From Arthrobacter sp. SLBN-112 (GTDB taxonomy: Bacteria; Actinomycetota; Actinomycetes; Actinomycetales; Micrococcaceae): DNA of 64,000 nt. This document shows, in pieces, positions 24,802 to 34,173 of this stretch. The position numbers were made by a program, and so were the translations under genes. Positions within the stretch are counted from its first letter, which is position 1, and the number at the start of each line of letters is the position of its first letter. Below the pieces are notes generated by a model that had not been told where the DNA came from, made no database searches, and saw nothing but the letters and a program-made list of their open reading frames with translations. The stretch spans positions 3,596,001 to 3,660,000 of the forward strand of contig NZ_VFMU01000001.1 in the NCBI RefSeq assembly GCF_006715225.1, in the 5' to 3' direction.

Positions 24802-26028
24802 CTACGCGTGCAGCCGGTGGGGTGCTTCCACCAGGGACCGGATCACGCTGCCGGCTGCCCCAAGCAGGGCACCCGACTCGCCCACCAGGGACACCGCCAC
24901 CTGGCTGGACACATATTTGCCCGGCGCATACTTCTCCAGGCCCGCCAGCAGCGGGCCGCGCAGCCACGGCTCGAGGACAGCGAAGTGGCCGCCAAGGACC
25001 ACGGATTCTATGTTGACCACACGCGCGGCCGAGGCAAGTGCTATCCCCAGGCAGCGGCCAGCCCCTTCGACGGCGGATACCGCCCGGGGCTCCCCGGCCT
25101 GCAGCGCATGCATGAGGGCGGACATATGGACCGACCGTGAACCCCCATCCGGGGCCAGTCCCGCTGCGGCGAAGATGGCGTCCTGGCCGGCAACCGTTTC
25201 CAGGCAGCCGGTTCCCCCACACGAACAATGCCCTCCGTCAGGGTCCACCACAATATGCCCAACCTCTCCGGCGTGGCCGTGCGGCCCAGTAAACAGCTCG
25301 GATCCGATGACAATCCCGCCGCCGACGCCCACCTCGCCGGAGACGAAGAGGAAGTCAGACGCGCCGTCCGGCCGGTGCCGCAGTTCGGCTAGGGCTGCAG
25401 CATTGGCCTCGTTGAACAGTTCCACGCCCAGGGGAGCTTCGGGCAGCAGTGCATCAAGGTCGAGGTCCACGTTGACCCAACCCAGGTTGGGGGCGGTGAG
25501 CACCCGCGCCAGGGCAGGGTCAACCAGCCCGGGCACAGCCAGGCCGCCGCCCAGGACCTCGACGCCCTGCTCCCCCGCCGCACTCCGGACCCGGGCCGCC
25601 AGGGCTGCGAGCGCGCCCAGCACAGGCCCGTCCGGGCTGTTGCGGTTGTCGCGTTCCTGCTCCTCCCGGACCAGGACGGACCCGGCGAGGTTCACCACGG
25701 CTGCGGAGATGTAGTCCACGTTGATTTCCATCCCCATGACGGCCCGGCTGGGGCTGAGTTCCAGCCCCACACCCGGCCGGCCGCGCCCCTGCGGGTTGAG
25801 ACCTATCTCCCGAATGATCCCTGTGTCCAGGAGGTCCAGCACCAGGCTGGACACCGATGCCTTGGTCAGGCCGGTGGCACCGGCCACCTGGGCACGGCTG
25901 GGGTGGGTGCCGGGCGGGAACTCAGCGATCGCGCCCAGGACCAGCGCCAGGTTGCTGCGCCGGACATCGCCCACGCTTCCGGGGGCTGAGCCTCCCGGCC
26001 CCGCCACTGCAGGCGCCGCCATCACCAT
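24802..26028 (-). CDS. ROK-family transcriptional repressor, XylR type
   Basis: 408 aa. A winged helix (residues ~23-80, QVAGATGLTKASVSSLVLDLL) precedes a ROK sugar-binding domain. The ROK zinc site is His258 with Cys268, Cys270 and Cys275 (GHIVVDPDGGHCSCGGTGC). The position that holds the catalytic Asp in ROK kinases is Glu here (NEANAAALAE), as in regulators lacking kinase activity. It is divergent from xylA, across a perfect 7-bp inverted repeat on the xylA promoter, so it most likely represses xylAB until xylose binds. ATG at 26028 has GGAGG six bases upstream. Confidence 0.9.
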   Translation of the reverse strand: MVMAAPAVAGPGGSAPGSVGDVRRSNLALVLGAIAEFPPGTHPSRAQVAGATGLTKASVSSLVLDLLDTGIIREIGLNPQGRGRPGVGLELSPSRAVMGMEINVDYISAAVVNLAGSVLVREEQERDNRNSPDGPVLGALAALAARVRSAAGEQGVEVLGGGLAVPGLVDPALARVLTAPNLGWVNVDLDLDALLPEAPLGVELFNEANAAALAELRHRPDGASDFLFVSGEVGVGGGIVIGSELFTGPHGHAGEVGHIVVDPDGGHCSCGGTGCLETVAGQDAIFAAAGLAPDGGSRSVHMSALMHALQAGEPRAVSAVEGAGRCLGIALASAARVVNIESVVLGGHFAVLEPWLRGPLLAGLEKYAPGKYVSSQVAVSLVGESGALLGAAGSVIRSLVEAPHRLHA

Positions 26029-26087
26029 CACAAACCTCCACAGGTAAGGCTTCTCGCACATTTTCCGGCTGATACCAGCCTGGACTC

Positions 26088-26132
26088 TTGACCCCAGCCT
26101 ACGTCCGCTCATATAGTTCAGGCAATGAACTA
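26088..26132 (+). promoter_or_regulatory. xylA promoter with overlapping XylR-type operator
   Basis: TTGACC (26088-26093), an 18-base spacer and TATAGT (26112-26117) form a sigma70-like promoter. TAGTTCA-GGCAA-TGAACTA (26114-26132) is a perfect inverted repeat overlapping the -10 box and resembles Bacillus XylR sites (TTAGTTT...AAACTAA). It lies 44 bases before the xylA start and 100 before the repressor gene. Confidence 0.78.
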
Positions 26133-26175
26133 AAGCTTCGCAACCCCGCGGAGCGCACGATCGCAAGGACGCATC

Positions 26176-27363
26176 ATGACTCTCTCGCCCACCCCCGCCG
26201 ACAAGTTCACTTTTGGTCTCTGGACCGTCGGCTGGACCGGTGCCGATCCCTTCGGCGTCGCCACCCGCTCTCCCCTTGATCCCGTGGAAGCCGTCCACCG
26301 CCTGGCGGAGCTCGGCGCCTACGGCATCACCTTCCACGACAACGACCTGGTCCCGTTCGAGGCCTCCGCTTCGGAGCGGGACCTCATCCTCAAGAACTTC
26401 CGCGCAGCCCTGGCAGAAACCGGGCTGAAAGTTCCCATGGTGACCACCAACCTCTTCAGCCACCCGGTCTTCAAGGACGGCGGCTTCACCTCCAATGACC
26501 GGTCGATCCGCCGCTTCGCCCTGTCCAAGGTCCTGCGCAACATTGACCTGGCCGCCGAACTCGGCGCCGAAACCTTTGTGATGTGGGGCGGCCGGGAAGG
26601 CAGCGAATACGACGGCTCCAAGGACCTCGCCGCCGCCCTGGACCGCATGAAGGAAGGCGTTGACACCGCCGCCGGCTACATCAAGGACAAGGGCTACAAC
26701 CTGCGCATTGCGCTTGAGCCCAAGCCGAACGAACCCCGCGGCGACATCTTCCTGCCCACCGTGGGCCACGGCCTGGCCTTCATTGCCCAGCTGGAGCACG
26801 GCGACATTGTGGGCCTGAACCCCGAAACCGGGCACGAGCAGATGGCCGGGCTGAACTTCACCCACGGCATCGCCCAGGCCCTGTGGGCCGGCAAGCTCTT
26901 CCACATTGACCTCAACGGCCAGCGCGGCATCAAGTACGATCAGGACCTCGTCTTCGGCCACGGTGACCTGACCAGCGCCTTCTTCACCGTCGACCTCCTG
27001 GAAAACGGCTTCCCCGGCGGTGGCCCCAAGTATGACGGCCCCCGGCACTTCGACTACAAGCCCTCGCGCACCGACGGCTACGACGGCGTCTGGGAATCCG
27101 CGAAGTCCAATATGGCCATGTACCTGCTGCTGAAGGAACGGGCGCTGGCCTTCCGCGCCGACCCCCAGGTGCAGGAAGCCCTCAAGGTCTCCGGCGTCTT
27201 CGAGCTCGGCGAACCCACCCTCAGCGCCGGTGAAACCACCGCCGACCTGCTGGCGGACGCCGCAGCATTCGAAGATTTCGACGCCGACAAGGCCGCTGAA
27301 CGCTCCTTCGCGTTCGTCCGCCTCAACCAGCTCGCCATCGAACACCTCCTGGGCGCCCGCTAG
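26176..27363 (+). CDS. xylA: Xylose isomerase
   Basis: 395 aa, class I (Streptomyces-type) length. Interconverts D-xylose and D-xylulose in the cytosol, metal dependent. Catalytic His54 and Asp57 are in [13 protein letters not shown]. The metal/substrate region [12 protein letters not shown] provides the conserved Glu and Lys, and [22 protein letters not shown] gives further metal ligands. It is first of the xylAB operon behind a ROK-controlled promoter; xylB starts three bases after its stop. Confidence 0.97.
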   Translation: MTLSPTPADKFTFGLWTVGWTGADPFGVATRSPLDPVEAVHRLAELGAYGITFHDNDLVPFEASASERDLILKNFRAALAETGLKVPMVTTNLFSHPVFKDGGFTSNDRSIRRFALSKVLRNIDLAAELGAETFVMWGGREGSEYDGSKDLAAALDRMKEGVDTAAGYIKDKGYNLRIALEPKPNEPRGDIFLPTVGHGLAFIAQLEHGDIVGLNPETGHEQMAGLNFTHGIAQALWAGKLFHIDLNGQRGIKYDQDLVFGHGDLTSAFFTVDLLENGFPGGGPKYDGPRHFDYKPSRTDGYDGVWESAKSNMAMYLLLKERALAFRADPQVQEALKVSGVFELGEPTLSAGETTADLLADAAAFEDFDADKAAERSFAFVRLNQLAIEHLLGAR

Positions 27364-27366
27364 GCC

Positions 27367-28800
27367 ATGGTGCTCGTCGCAGGCATCGACAGCTCCACCC
27401 AATCCTGCAAGGTGGTGGTCCGCGATGCGGACACCGGAGCACTGGTCCGCCAGGGCCGTGCCACGCACCCTGCCGGGAGCGAGGTTCATCCGGACCATTG
27501 GTGGACCGCCCTCCAAAAGGCGGTGGCCGACGCCGGCGGGCTGGATGACGTCAGCGCTGTCTCGGTGGGCGGCCAGCAGCATGGCATGGTCTGCCTGGAC
27601 AGCGACGGTGCCGTGATCCGCCCGGCGCTGCTGTGGAACGACACCCGCAGCGCCGGGGCGGCCGTGGAGCTCATCAGGAGTGCCGGCGGCGGTGACCCCG
27701 CCGCCGGAGCGGAGTATTGGGCGCGTGCCACCGGGACTGTTCCCGTTGCCTCACTGACCGTGACCAAGCTGCGCTGGCTGGCAGCGAACGAACCTGAGAA
27801 TGCGGCGAAGGTGGCCGCTGTCTGCCTTCCACATGACTGGCTGACCTGGCGGCTTGCGGGCTTCGGCCCGGGCAGTGGGGCCGAAGGACTGGCAGCCCTT
27901 GCCACGGACCGCTCTGACGCCTCAGGCACGGGGTACTACTCGACGGCGGAGGGCAGGTACCTTCCGGACGTCCTGTCCGCGGCGCTCGGCCATGTTCCGG
28001 CCGTCCCCAAGGTACTTGGCCCGCTGGCGGCGGCCGGACGCACTCCGGAGGGCAGCCTTCTGGCTGCCGGTGCCGGGGACAACGCGGCCGCCGCGCTCGG
28101 AGCCGGTGCGGGTTTGGGCGACGTCGTGATGTCCCTGGGCACATCCGGTACTGTTTTTGCAGTTTCGGAGACGCCGGCGGCAGATGCGTCCGGACTCGTG
28201 GCGGGGTTTGCCGACGCTGCCGGGCATTACCTGCCGCTGGTCTGCACCTTGAACGCCACCCGTGTTTTCGATGCCACGGCTGCCCTGCTGGGCGTGGACC
28301 TGCCGGAGTTCAACAGGCTGGCCCTGTCAGCAGGTCCCGGCGCCGGAGGGCTCACCCTGGTCCCCTACCTTGACGGGGAGAGGACGCCCAACCTGCCCGA
28401 TGCGACCGGTTCCCTGCATGGCATTACCCGGGCCAACTACACCCCCGCCAACCTGGCGCGCGCCGCCGTCGAAGGCGTGGTCTGTTCCCTGGCCGACGGC
28501 CTGGCCGCGCTGCAGGCCCAGGGTGTGGCTGTCCGCAGGATCCTCCTGGTGGGCGGAGGCGCCCAGTCGGCCGCCGTACAGGAAGTCGCAGCGGGCCTGC
28601 TGGGAACACGCATCACCGTGCCACAACCTGGGGAGTACGTTGCCGACGGTGCGGCGCGCCAGGCAGCGGCGGCACTCACCGGACGCTTCCCCGCCTGGGC
28701 GGCTGACGCCGTCGACCTTCCGCAGGGGACGGACGACGGCGGCGTGCTGGCCAGGTACCGGAGGTTCGCCTCGCTGTACACCCGGGACAGCAATAAGTAG
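27367..28800 (+). CDS. xylB: Xylulokinase
   Basis: 477 aa FGGY-family kinase that phosphorylates D-xylulose to xylulose 5-phosphate, feeding the pentose phosphate pathway. It opens with [18 protein letters not shown] (phosphate-binding loop 1), has [11 protein letters not shown] and LLWNDTRS, the catalytic-base region [14 protein letters not shown], and the adenosine-binding [21 protein letters not shown]. Second gene of xylAB. A strong hairpin follows. Confidence 0.96.
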   Translation: MVLVAGIDSSTQSCKVVVRDADTGALVRQGRATHPAGSEVHPDHWWTALQKAVADAGGLDDVSAVSVGGQQHGMVCLDSDGAVIRPALLWNDTRSAGAAVELIRSAGGGDPAAGAEYWARATGTVPVASLTVTKLRWLAANEPENAAKVAAVCLPHDWLTWRLAGFGPGSGAEGLAALATDRSDASGTGYYSTAEGRYLPDVLSAALGHVPAVPKVLGPLAAAGRTPEGSLLAAGAGDNAAAALGAGAGLGDVVMSLGTSGTVFAVSETPAADASGLVAGFADAAGHYLPLVCTLNATRVFDATAALLGVDLPEFNRLALSAGPGAGGLTLVPYLDGERTPNLPDATGSLHGITRANYTPANLARAAVEGVVCSLADGLAALQAQGVAVRRILLVGGGAQSAAVQEVAAGLLGTRITVPQPGEYVADGAARQAAAALTGRFPAWAADAVDLPQGTDDGGVLARYRRFASLYTRDSNK

Positions 28801-28811
28801 CAGAGAAGGAA

Positions 28812-28858
28812 AAGGACCCGGACCGGCGGTGGTGCATCCACCTCGGGTCCGGGTCCTT
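28812..28858. terminator. Terminator after xylB
   Basis: AAGGACCCGGACC (28812-28824) pairs perfectly with GGTCCGGGTCCTT (28846-28858); an inner GGTGG/CCACC stem extends it. Lies between convergent operons and probably serves both. Confidence 0.75.
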
Positions 28859-28915
28859 CCATGTGGGGCGCAGGCTCCTGCCGTGACGTAGCAGGAGCCC
28901 GCGGTCTGGATCAGG

Positions 28916-29755
28916 TCAGGCGTACGGGAGGACAAGCTCCGCGTAGCGCTCCTTCACTGTGGCCAGGACGGTGTTGCCGTCCGTGTCCCAGATCTCCTGA
29001 TTGAAAATTTCCACTTCGATGTCGCCGGTGTAGCCGGCGTCGCGCACCCAGGTGCCGATCGTCGCGAAGTCCACCACGCCGTCGCCCATGTAGCCGCGGG
29101 ACAGCAAGGGATCGGCCGCGATCGGCATGTTGAAGTCGCACACCTGGTAGGAGGCGATGCGGTTTTCCCTGCCGGCGCGTTCGATCTGCGCCTTCAGTGC
29201 GGGGTCCCACCAGACATGGAAGGTATCGACGGCGACCCCCACCGTTGAAGCGTCGAAGGGCGCTGCGAGGTCCAGGGCCTGGCCCAGGGTGGAAATGAGC
29301 GCCCGGTCCGCGGCGTACATCGGGTGCAGCGGTTCCAGCACCAGGCGGACGCCGTGGTCCCGCGCGAAGGGCACCAGATCGGCGAGCCGGTCCGCCACGC
29401 GCCGGCGTGCCGCCACCACGTCCTTCTCCCCCGGCGCCAGGCCGCCGACCACCAGGAACAGTTCCGTGGTGTCCAGTGCCACCGCCTCGAGGATGGCGGC
29501 GCGGTTGTCAGCGAGGGCCGCGGCCTGGCCTTCGGCGTCCGCCGCGGTGAGGAATCCGCCGCGGCACAGGGACGAAACCCGGAGCCCGGCGTCCTTGATC
29601 AGGCGGGCGGCCTTGTCCAGGCCGGCTTCCTCCACCCGGTCCCGCCAGGGGCCGATGGCAGGGATTCCGGCGTTGACGCAGCCCTCCACCACCTGGGCAA
29701 GCGTCCACTTCTTGGTGGTGGCGCTGTTGATGGAAAGGCGGGAGAAGTCGCTCAT
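28916..29755 (-). CDS. Sugar phosphate isomerase/epimerase family TIM-barrel protein
   Basis: 279 aa AP-endonuclease-2-type TIM barrel. Metal ligands are readable: Glu in RLVLEPLHPM, Asp and His in GVAVDTFHVWW, Glu in IEVEIFNQEIW, and TLAQVVEGCVNAGIPAIG opens the barrel. Relatives isomerise or epimerise sugars and keto-sugars, or dehydrate inositol derivatives. It is last of the three-gene operon read from the LacI divergent promoter; its ATG overlaps the DUF993 stop by four bases (ATGA), so it is translated together with it. Exact substrate unknown; the operon context suggests an oxidised sugar. Confidence 0.82.
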   Translation of the reverse strand: MSDFSRLSINSATTKKWTLAQVVEGCVNAGIPAIGPWRDRVEEAGLDKAARLIKDAGLRVSSLCRGGFLTAADAEGQAAALADNRAAILEAVALDTTELFLVVGGLAPGEKDVVAARRRVADRLADLVPFARDHGVRLVLEPLHPMYAADRALISTLGQALDLAAPFDASTVGVAVDTFHVWWDPALKAQIERAGRENRIASYQVCDFNMPIAADPLLSRGYMGDGVVDFATIGTWVRDAGYTGDIEVEIFNQEIWDTDGNTVLATVKERYAELVLPYA

Positions 29756-30966
29756 ACTCCCACCCCGTTGATGCGCAGGTAGTCGGACATCCGGAATGCA
29801 GCCAGTGCGGGGTCCTTCAGCAGGCCGGCCTGATCGGCCAGTTCGAAGGTCCTGGCCAGGTGGCAGACCGAGCGGCCGGAGTGCAGGCCGCCCACCATCT
29901 GGAAGCCGGGCTGCTTGCCGTTGAGCCACGACATGAACGCAATGCCGGTCTTGTAGTAGAAGGTGGGGGCGCTGAAGATGTGCTTGCCCAGTTCCCGGGT
30001 GGAGTCCAGGATTTCCCGTGCCTTCGCGGGGTTGCCGGCGTCGTAGTTCTGCAGGGCCACCGAGGCGGCCGGGTAGATCGCCGCGAAGATGCCCAGCAGG
30101 GCGTCTGAGTGATGGCTGCCGTCACCGTCGATCAGCTCCGGGTAGTTGAAGTCGTCGCCGGTGTAGAGGCGGACGCCCTCGGGCAGTGCTGCGCGAAGGG
30201 CAACCTCGTGGCTTGCATCCAGCAGCGAGACCTTGACGCCGTCCACCTTGTCCGCGTTGTCCCTGATGAGGCCCAGGAAGGTTTCGGTGGCGGCCGGAAC
30301 ATCATCGGAGCCCCAGTAGCCGGCCAGCGCTGGATCGAACATGGTGCCCAGCCAGTGCAGGATGACCGGCTGGTCCACTTCCTGCAGCAGGGTGGAATAG
30401 ACCCTCAGGTAGTCCTCGGGGCCGGCGGCAACCCTGGCCAGGGCGCGGGAGGCCATCAGGATGACTTTGGGGCCCGCCTCGCTGATCACGGCGATCTGCT
30501 CGCGGTAGGCCTCGAGCACCGCCTTGATGCCCGCTTCGCCGGAGGGCAGTGCGTCGATGTCCAGCTGGTCGGTGCCGGCGCCGCAGGAGACCAGGTCCCG
30601 GACGGATTTGCCGGCGGTGGCCGGGTTGTTGGCGGAAACCACCGACGCGGCCTCCACTCCCGTGCGCTTGATCAGCTGCTGCGTTGCGGCCCAGTCCAGG
30701 CCCATTCCGCGCTGGGCGGTGTCCATGGCGTCGGCTACGCCCAGCCCGTAGGACCACAGTTCGTGGCGGTACGCCATGGTGGCGTCCCAGTCCAGGCGGG
30801 CAGGGGCACCGGGCGTGTTGTCGGCCAGGACCTCGGGGATGACGTGGGCGGCTGCGTAGGCGCGCCGTGCGGTCAGGGGCGCCGTGGGCCGGGTCCAGGT
30901 GGTGCCGCCCCGCAGGCGGTATTCCCTGGTGCCGCCGTCTTCGGAGGGAAGGATAAGGGACGTCAT
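29752..30966 (-). CDS. DUF993 family protein, dihydrodipicolinate-synthase-like (aldolase/dehydratase superfamily)
   Basis: 404 aa, longer than DapA (~300) with an extra N-terminal region. The barrel region ends in VDGVKVSLLDAS; Lys245 occupies the spot of the Schiff-base Lys in DHDPS/N-acetylneuraminate lyase (GIKEA-like). This suggests class I aldol cleavage or dehydration. No characterised DUF993 member is known to me. It overlaps the Gfo/Idh stop by one base (TAATG) and the isomerase start by four, so the three are one translational unit. Confidence 0.78.
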   Translation of the reverse strand: MTSLILPSEDGGTREYRLRGGTTWTRPTAPLTARRAYAAAHVIPEVLADNTPGAPARLDWDATMAYRHELWSYGLGVADAMDTAQRGMGLDWAATQQLIKRTGVEAASVVSANNPATAGKSVRDLVSCGAGTDQLDIDALPSGEAGIKAVLEAYREQIAVISEAGPKVILMASRALARVAAGPEDYLRVYSTLLQEVDQPVILHWLGTMFDPALAGYWGSDDVPAATETFLGLIRDNADKVDGVKVSLLDASHEVALRAALPEGVRLYTGDDFNYPELIDGDGSHHSDALLGIFAAIYPAASVALQNYDAGNPAKAREILDSTRELGKHIFSAPTFYYKTGIAFMSWLNGKQPGFQMVGGLHSGRSVCHLARTFELADQAGLLKDPALAAFRMSDYLRINGVGV

Positions 30967-32135
30967 TAGAGGGTGATCTCCGGGATATCGATGGTGCGGC
31001 GTTCGTCATTGGACTGCAGGCCCAGTTCGGCCAGCTGGACGCCCCGGGCTGCGGAGAGCAGGCCGAAGCGGTGCTCGCGGCCGGCCACAACATCGCGGAG
31101 GAACTCCTCCCACTGCAGCTTGAAGCCGTTGTCCAGCTCAGCGTTGGCCGGCACTTCCTGCCACTGGTCACGGAAGGACTCCGTGACGGGCAGGTCCGGG
31201 TTCCAGACGGGCTTGGGGGTGTGGGCGCGCTGCTGGGCCACGCACTTGTTCAGGCCGGCGACGGCGGAACCGAGCGTGCCGTCCACCTGGAACTCCACCA
31301 GTTCGTCGCGGTACACACGCACTGCCCAGGAGGAGTTGATCTGGCCGATGACTTCGTCCCCGGCCGGAGTCTCGAGTTCAAAGATGCCGTAGGAAGCGTC
31401 ATCGGCGGTGGCCTTGTATTCCTTGCCCGCCTCGTCCCAGCGGGCGGGGATGTGGGTGGCAGTCTTGGCGTTGACGCTCTTGACCTTGCCGATGATGCCC
31501 TCGAGGACGTAGTTCCAGTGGCAGAACATGTCAGTGGTCATTCCGCCGCCGTCTTCCTTGCGGTAGTTCCAGGACGGACGCTGGGCCGCCTGGATGTCGC
31601 CTTCGAAGACCCAGTAGCCGAACTCGCCGCGGATGGAGAGGATGCGGCCGAAGAAGCCCTCGTCCACCAGGCGGCGGAGCTTGACCAGGCCGGGGAGGTA
31701 CAGCTTGTCGTGGACTACGCCTGCCGTGACGCCGGCTTCCTTGCCGATCCGGGCCAGCTCAATGGCTTCCTCGAGGGTTTCGGCCGTGGGCTTTTCGGTG
31801 AAAATGTGCTTGCCGGCCAGCATGGCCTTCTTCAGGGTGGCGGCACGGAGGCTGGTCATGGAGGCGTCGAAGACGACGTCGACAGTGGGGTCGCTGATCA
31901 CGGCGTCCAGGTCGGTGGTCCATTCGGAGACCTTGTGCTTTTCCGCCAGTTCGCGGATCTTGGCCTCGTTGCGGCCCACCAGGATGGGTTCAACCTGGAC
32001 CCGGGTGCCGTCCTCGAGGGTGAAGCCGCCGGCGTCGCGGATGGGAAGGATGGAGCGCCGCAAGTGCTGGCGGTAGCCCATCCGGCCGGTAATGCCGTTC
32101 ATGGCGATGCGGATTGTTTTGGTTTCGAAGCCCAT
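30966..32135 (-). CDS. Gfo/Idh/MocA-family oxidoreductase
   Basis: 389 aa. The N-terminal nucleotide-binding loop is GITGRMG (GxxGxxG rather than the usual GxGxxG), followed by a Rossmann fold. The catalytic EKP motif is in HIFTEKPTAETLEEA. The C-terminal beta-sheet domain follows (FGYWVFEGDIQAAQRPSWNYR). These enzymes oxidise sugars or sugar acids, often at C3, with NAD(P). ATG 32135 has GGAGG about six bases upstream; an upstream ATG at 32168 lacks one. It is first in the operon, divergent from the LacI regulator across two candidate operators. Substrate unknown. Confidence 0.87.
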   Translation of the reverse strand: MGFETKTIRIAMNGITGRMGYRQHLRRSILPIRDAGGFTLEDGTRVQVEPILVGRNEAKIRELAEKHKVSEWTTDLDAVISDPTVDVVFDASMTSLRAATLKKAMLAGKHIFTEKPTAETLEEAIELARIGKEAGVTAGVVHDKLYLPGLVKLRRLVDEGFFGRILSIRGEFGYWVFEGDIQAAQRPSWNYRKEDGGGMTTDMFCHWNYVLEGIIGKVKSVNAKTATHIPARWDEAGKEYKATADDASYGIFELETPAGDEVIGQINSSWAVRVYRDELVEFQVDGTLGSAVAGLNKCVAQQRAHTPKPVWNPDLPVTESFRDQWQEVPANAELDNGFKLQWEEFLRDVVAGREHRFGLLSAARGVQLAELGLQSNDERRTIDIPEITL

Positions 32136-32174
32136 GTGTCCTCCACGGTGAGTGAGCAATGTACTCAAGCTGAT

Positions 32175-32238
32175 TGGGAAAGCGCGTTCCCACTACTTCA
32201 ATAATGCACGGCGCGCTTTCAGTTGGCAAGCGCTTTCC
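32175..32238. promoter_or_regulatory. Two candidate LacI-family operators in the divergent promoter
   Basis: TGGGAA-AGCGCG-TTCCCA (32175-32192) has perfect 6-bp arms. GGCAAGCGCTTTCC (32225-32238) has the AAGCGCTT core typical of LacI-family operators. They are 32 bases apart between the Gfo/Idh (-) and LacI (+) starts, a spacing that allows joint control of both promoters. Confidence 0.6.
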
Positions 32239-32302
32239 GGAAGTAGTTTGAACTGCCATAATGTGCTTAGCCTTTGAGCCCGTTCGACGACCAGGAGATG
32301 CA

Positions 32303-33382
32303 GTGGCTGCAAGTACCCTTACCGAGGTGGCGCGCCTGGCCGGCGTCTCGCCCGCCACCGCTTCCCGTGTGCTGAACGGTTCGGCCCGTAAACCGGGCAA
32401 GGACATTGCCGAACGCGTGCGGCAGGCAGCGGATTCGCTGGGCTACATCCCCAACGCGCAGGCGCAGGGCCTGGCGAAGTCCAGTTCCGGCCTGATCGGG
32501 CTGATCGTCCATGACATCGCCGACCCCTATTTCGCGGCCATTGCCAGGGGCGTGCAGGAAGCCGCCCGGGAACAACGCAAAATGGTGCTGCTCGCCACCA
32601 CCGGCGGCGGCCCGGCCGAAGAGAAGGAAGCGGTGGCCGCCTTCGCGGCGCGCCGCGCAGATTCCATTGTGATCGCCGGCTCACGTTCCTGCCGTGACGA
32701 GGACCGGGACGACAACGCAGAACTGGCCGCCGAACTGGACCGGTACTGCCGCAACGGGGGCCAGGTTGCCGTAGTGGGACATCCCGTTGTGGGCGCAACC
32801 GCAACGGAGGGATACCACGTCGTCAAAGTCCCCAACCAGGAGCTTGCCCGGCAGCTTGCCACCGGGCTTGCGGAGGGCTGGGACGGTGGCTTCGTCATCG
32901 TGGGCGGCCCCGAGGGACTCCTGACATCGGATGACCGGGTCCGCGGCTTCCAGGAAGGACTGGAGCGCGCCGGACGGCGGCTGGCAGAGGTGCTCCGGAC
33001 AGGGTTCAACCGGTCCGGTGGGTATGACGCCGGACTTCAACTGGCCGCCAGGATCAAGGCGGCCCGGTCCGGGGACACGCCGGCACCGAGGCTGTGCATC
33101 TTCGCCGTCAACGACGTGATGGCCATTGGTGCCGCGGCGGCGCTGCGGTCCGAGGGGCTGCGGATTCCGCGCGACGCCGCCATCGCCGGCTTCGACGATA
33201 TTGAAACCCTCCGCGACTTCCGGCCGGCGCTTTCCACAGTCCGGCTGCCCCTGGAGGACATCGGGCGCATTGCCACCCGGTCCACCGGCCCCGGGAGCCA
33301 TGCCGAAGAGCCGGAAGGCCCGGCTGCGAATGGCATCACCGGCGAGGTCACCCTGCGGCGCAGCACGGAAACGGCAGCCTGA
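32303..33382 (+). CDS. LacI-family transcriptional regulator
   Basis: 359 aa. The N-terminal helix-turn-helix and hinge are TLTEVARLAGVSPATASRVL and AQGLAKSSSGLIGLIVHDI, followed by a periplasmic-binding-like effector domain (FIVG region IVIAGSRS, FAVNDVMAIGAAAALR, IAGFDDIE). GTG at 32303 is chosen because AGGAG is six bases upstream. The stop overlaps the esterase ATG by one base (TGATG), so both are cotranscribed. Effector probably a sugar or pathway intermediate of the divergent operon. Confidence 0.92.
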   Translation: MAASTLTEVARLAGVSPATASRVLNGSARKPGKDIAERVRQAADSLGYIPNAQAQGLAKSSSGLIGLIVHDIADPYFAAIARGVQEAAREQRKMVLLATTGGGPAEEKEAVAAFAARRADSIVIAGSRSCRDEDRDDNAELAAELDRYCRNGGQVAVVGHPVVGATATEGYHVVKVPNQELARQLATGLAEGWDGGFVIVGGPEGLLTSDDRVRGFQEGLERAGRRLAEVLRTGFNRSGGYDAGLQLAARIKAARSGDTPAPRLCIFAVNDVMAIGAAAALRSEGLRIPRDAAIAGFDDIETLRDFRPALSTVRLPLEDIGRIATRSTGPGSHAEEPEGPAANGITGEVTLRRSTETAA

Positions 33383-34140
33383 TGGCACCACGAAGGCTGA
33401 CAGCGGTTCCGGCGTGCCCGGAAGCCGATGGCGCACGTCCCGCCATCCTGGTGCTGCCGGGCGGGGGCTATGCCCGCCAGGCCGACCACGAAGCGGAGCC
33501 GGTGGCACAGTGGCTTGCCTCGCTGGGGATCCACGCCTTTGTGCTCCGTTACCGGGTGGCCCCGGACCGGCACCCCGCTCCACTGGAGGACGCCAAGGAA
33601 GCCATGCTGCATATCCGGACCGGGCAGCACGGGCTGGCCGTGGATGCGGACCGCGTTGGCGTCCTGGGGTTCTCCGCCGGCGGGCACCTGGCCGCCACCC
33701 TCAGCACGGCGGCTGCGACGGGAAACCGGGACCTCGACGTTCCCGCAGCCGTGCCGGACATTTCGGTGCTTTGCTACCCCGTCGCGTCGCTGACGCATGA
33801 AACGCATGACGGATCGGTGGCGAACCTTCTCGGCGACGCGCCGCCGTCGGCCCTCCTCACGGCACTCTCCGCGGAGTTGAACGTCACGCCCGGCACGCCG
33901 CCGGCGTTCCTCTGGCACACGGCCGACGACGAGGCAGTCCCGGTCAGCAACAGCCTTAACTACGCCAGGGCGTTGATTGCCGCGGGAGTTCCTGCGGAAC
34001 TGCACGTCTTCCCGGAAGGAAGGCATGGGCTGGGACTGGCTGCCGGGGAACCGGGGCCGGCCCAGTGGACGTCACTGTGCGCAGCGTGGCTGGAGCGTGC
34101 CGGGTGGGCCAACTCCCCCACTGGAGCGCAAGGCAACTGA
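33382..34140 (+). CDS. Alpha/beta hydrolase, acetyl-xylan-esterase-like
   Basis: 252 aa. The oxyanion loop is LPGGGYARQ, the nucleophile Ser is in GFSAGGHLAATL, the Asp in HTADDEAVPV and the His in PEGRHGLGLA. No signal peptide is seen, so it is likely intracellular. The PGGGY motif and BD-FAE-like architecture match esterases that deacetylate xylo-oligosaccharides. Translationally coupled to the LacI regulator. Association with xylA/xylB and an aldose epimerase suggests hemicellulose-derived acetylated sugars, but this is inference. Confidence 0.82.
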   Translation: MAPRRLTAVPACPEADGARPAILVLPGGGYARQADHEAEPVAQWLASLGIHAFVLRYRVAPDRHPAPLEDAKEAMLHIRTGQHGLAVDADRVGVLGFSAGGHLAATLSTAAATGNRDLDVPAAVPDISVLCYPVASLTHETHDGSVANLLGDAPPSALLTALSAELNVTPGTPPAFLWHTADDEAVPVSNSLNYARALIAAGVPAELHVFPEGRHGLGLAAGEPGPAQWTSLCAAWLERAGWANSPTGAQGN

Positions 34141-34153
34141 AGCGGGCCCGGCC

Positions 34154-34173
34154 GGCCGGGTTAGCCGGCCTTT
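34154..34173 (+). terminator. Short hairpin after the esterase gene
   Basis: GGCCGG (34154-34159), loop GTTAG, CCGGCC (34165-34170), then TTT. It overlaps the 3' end of the convergent aldose epimerase gene. Small but well placed. Confidence 0.4.
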
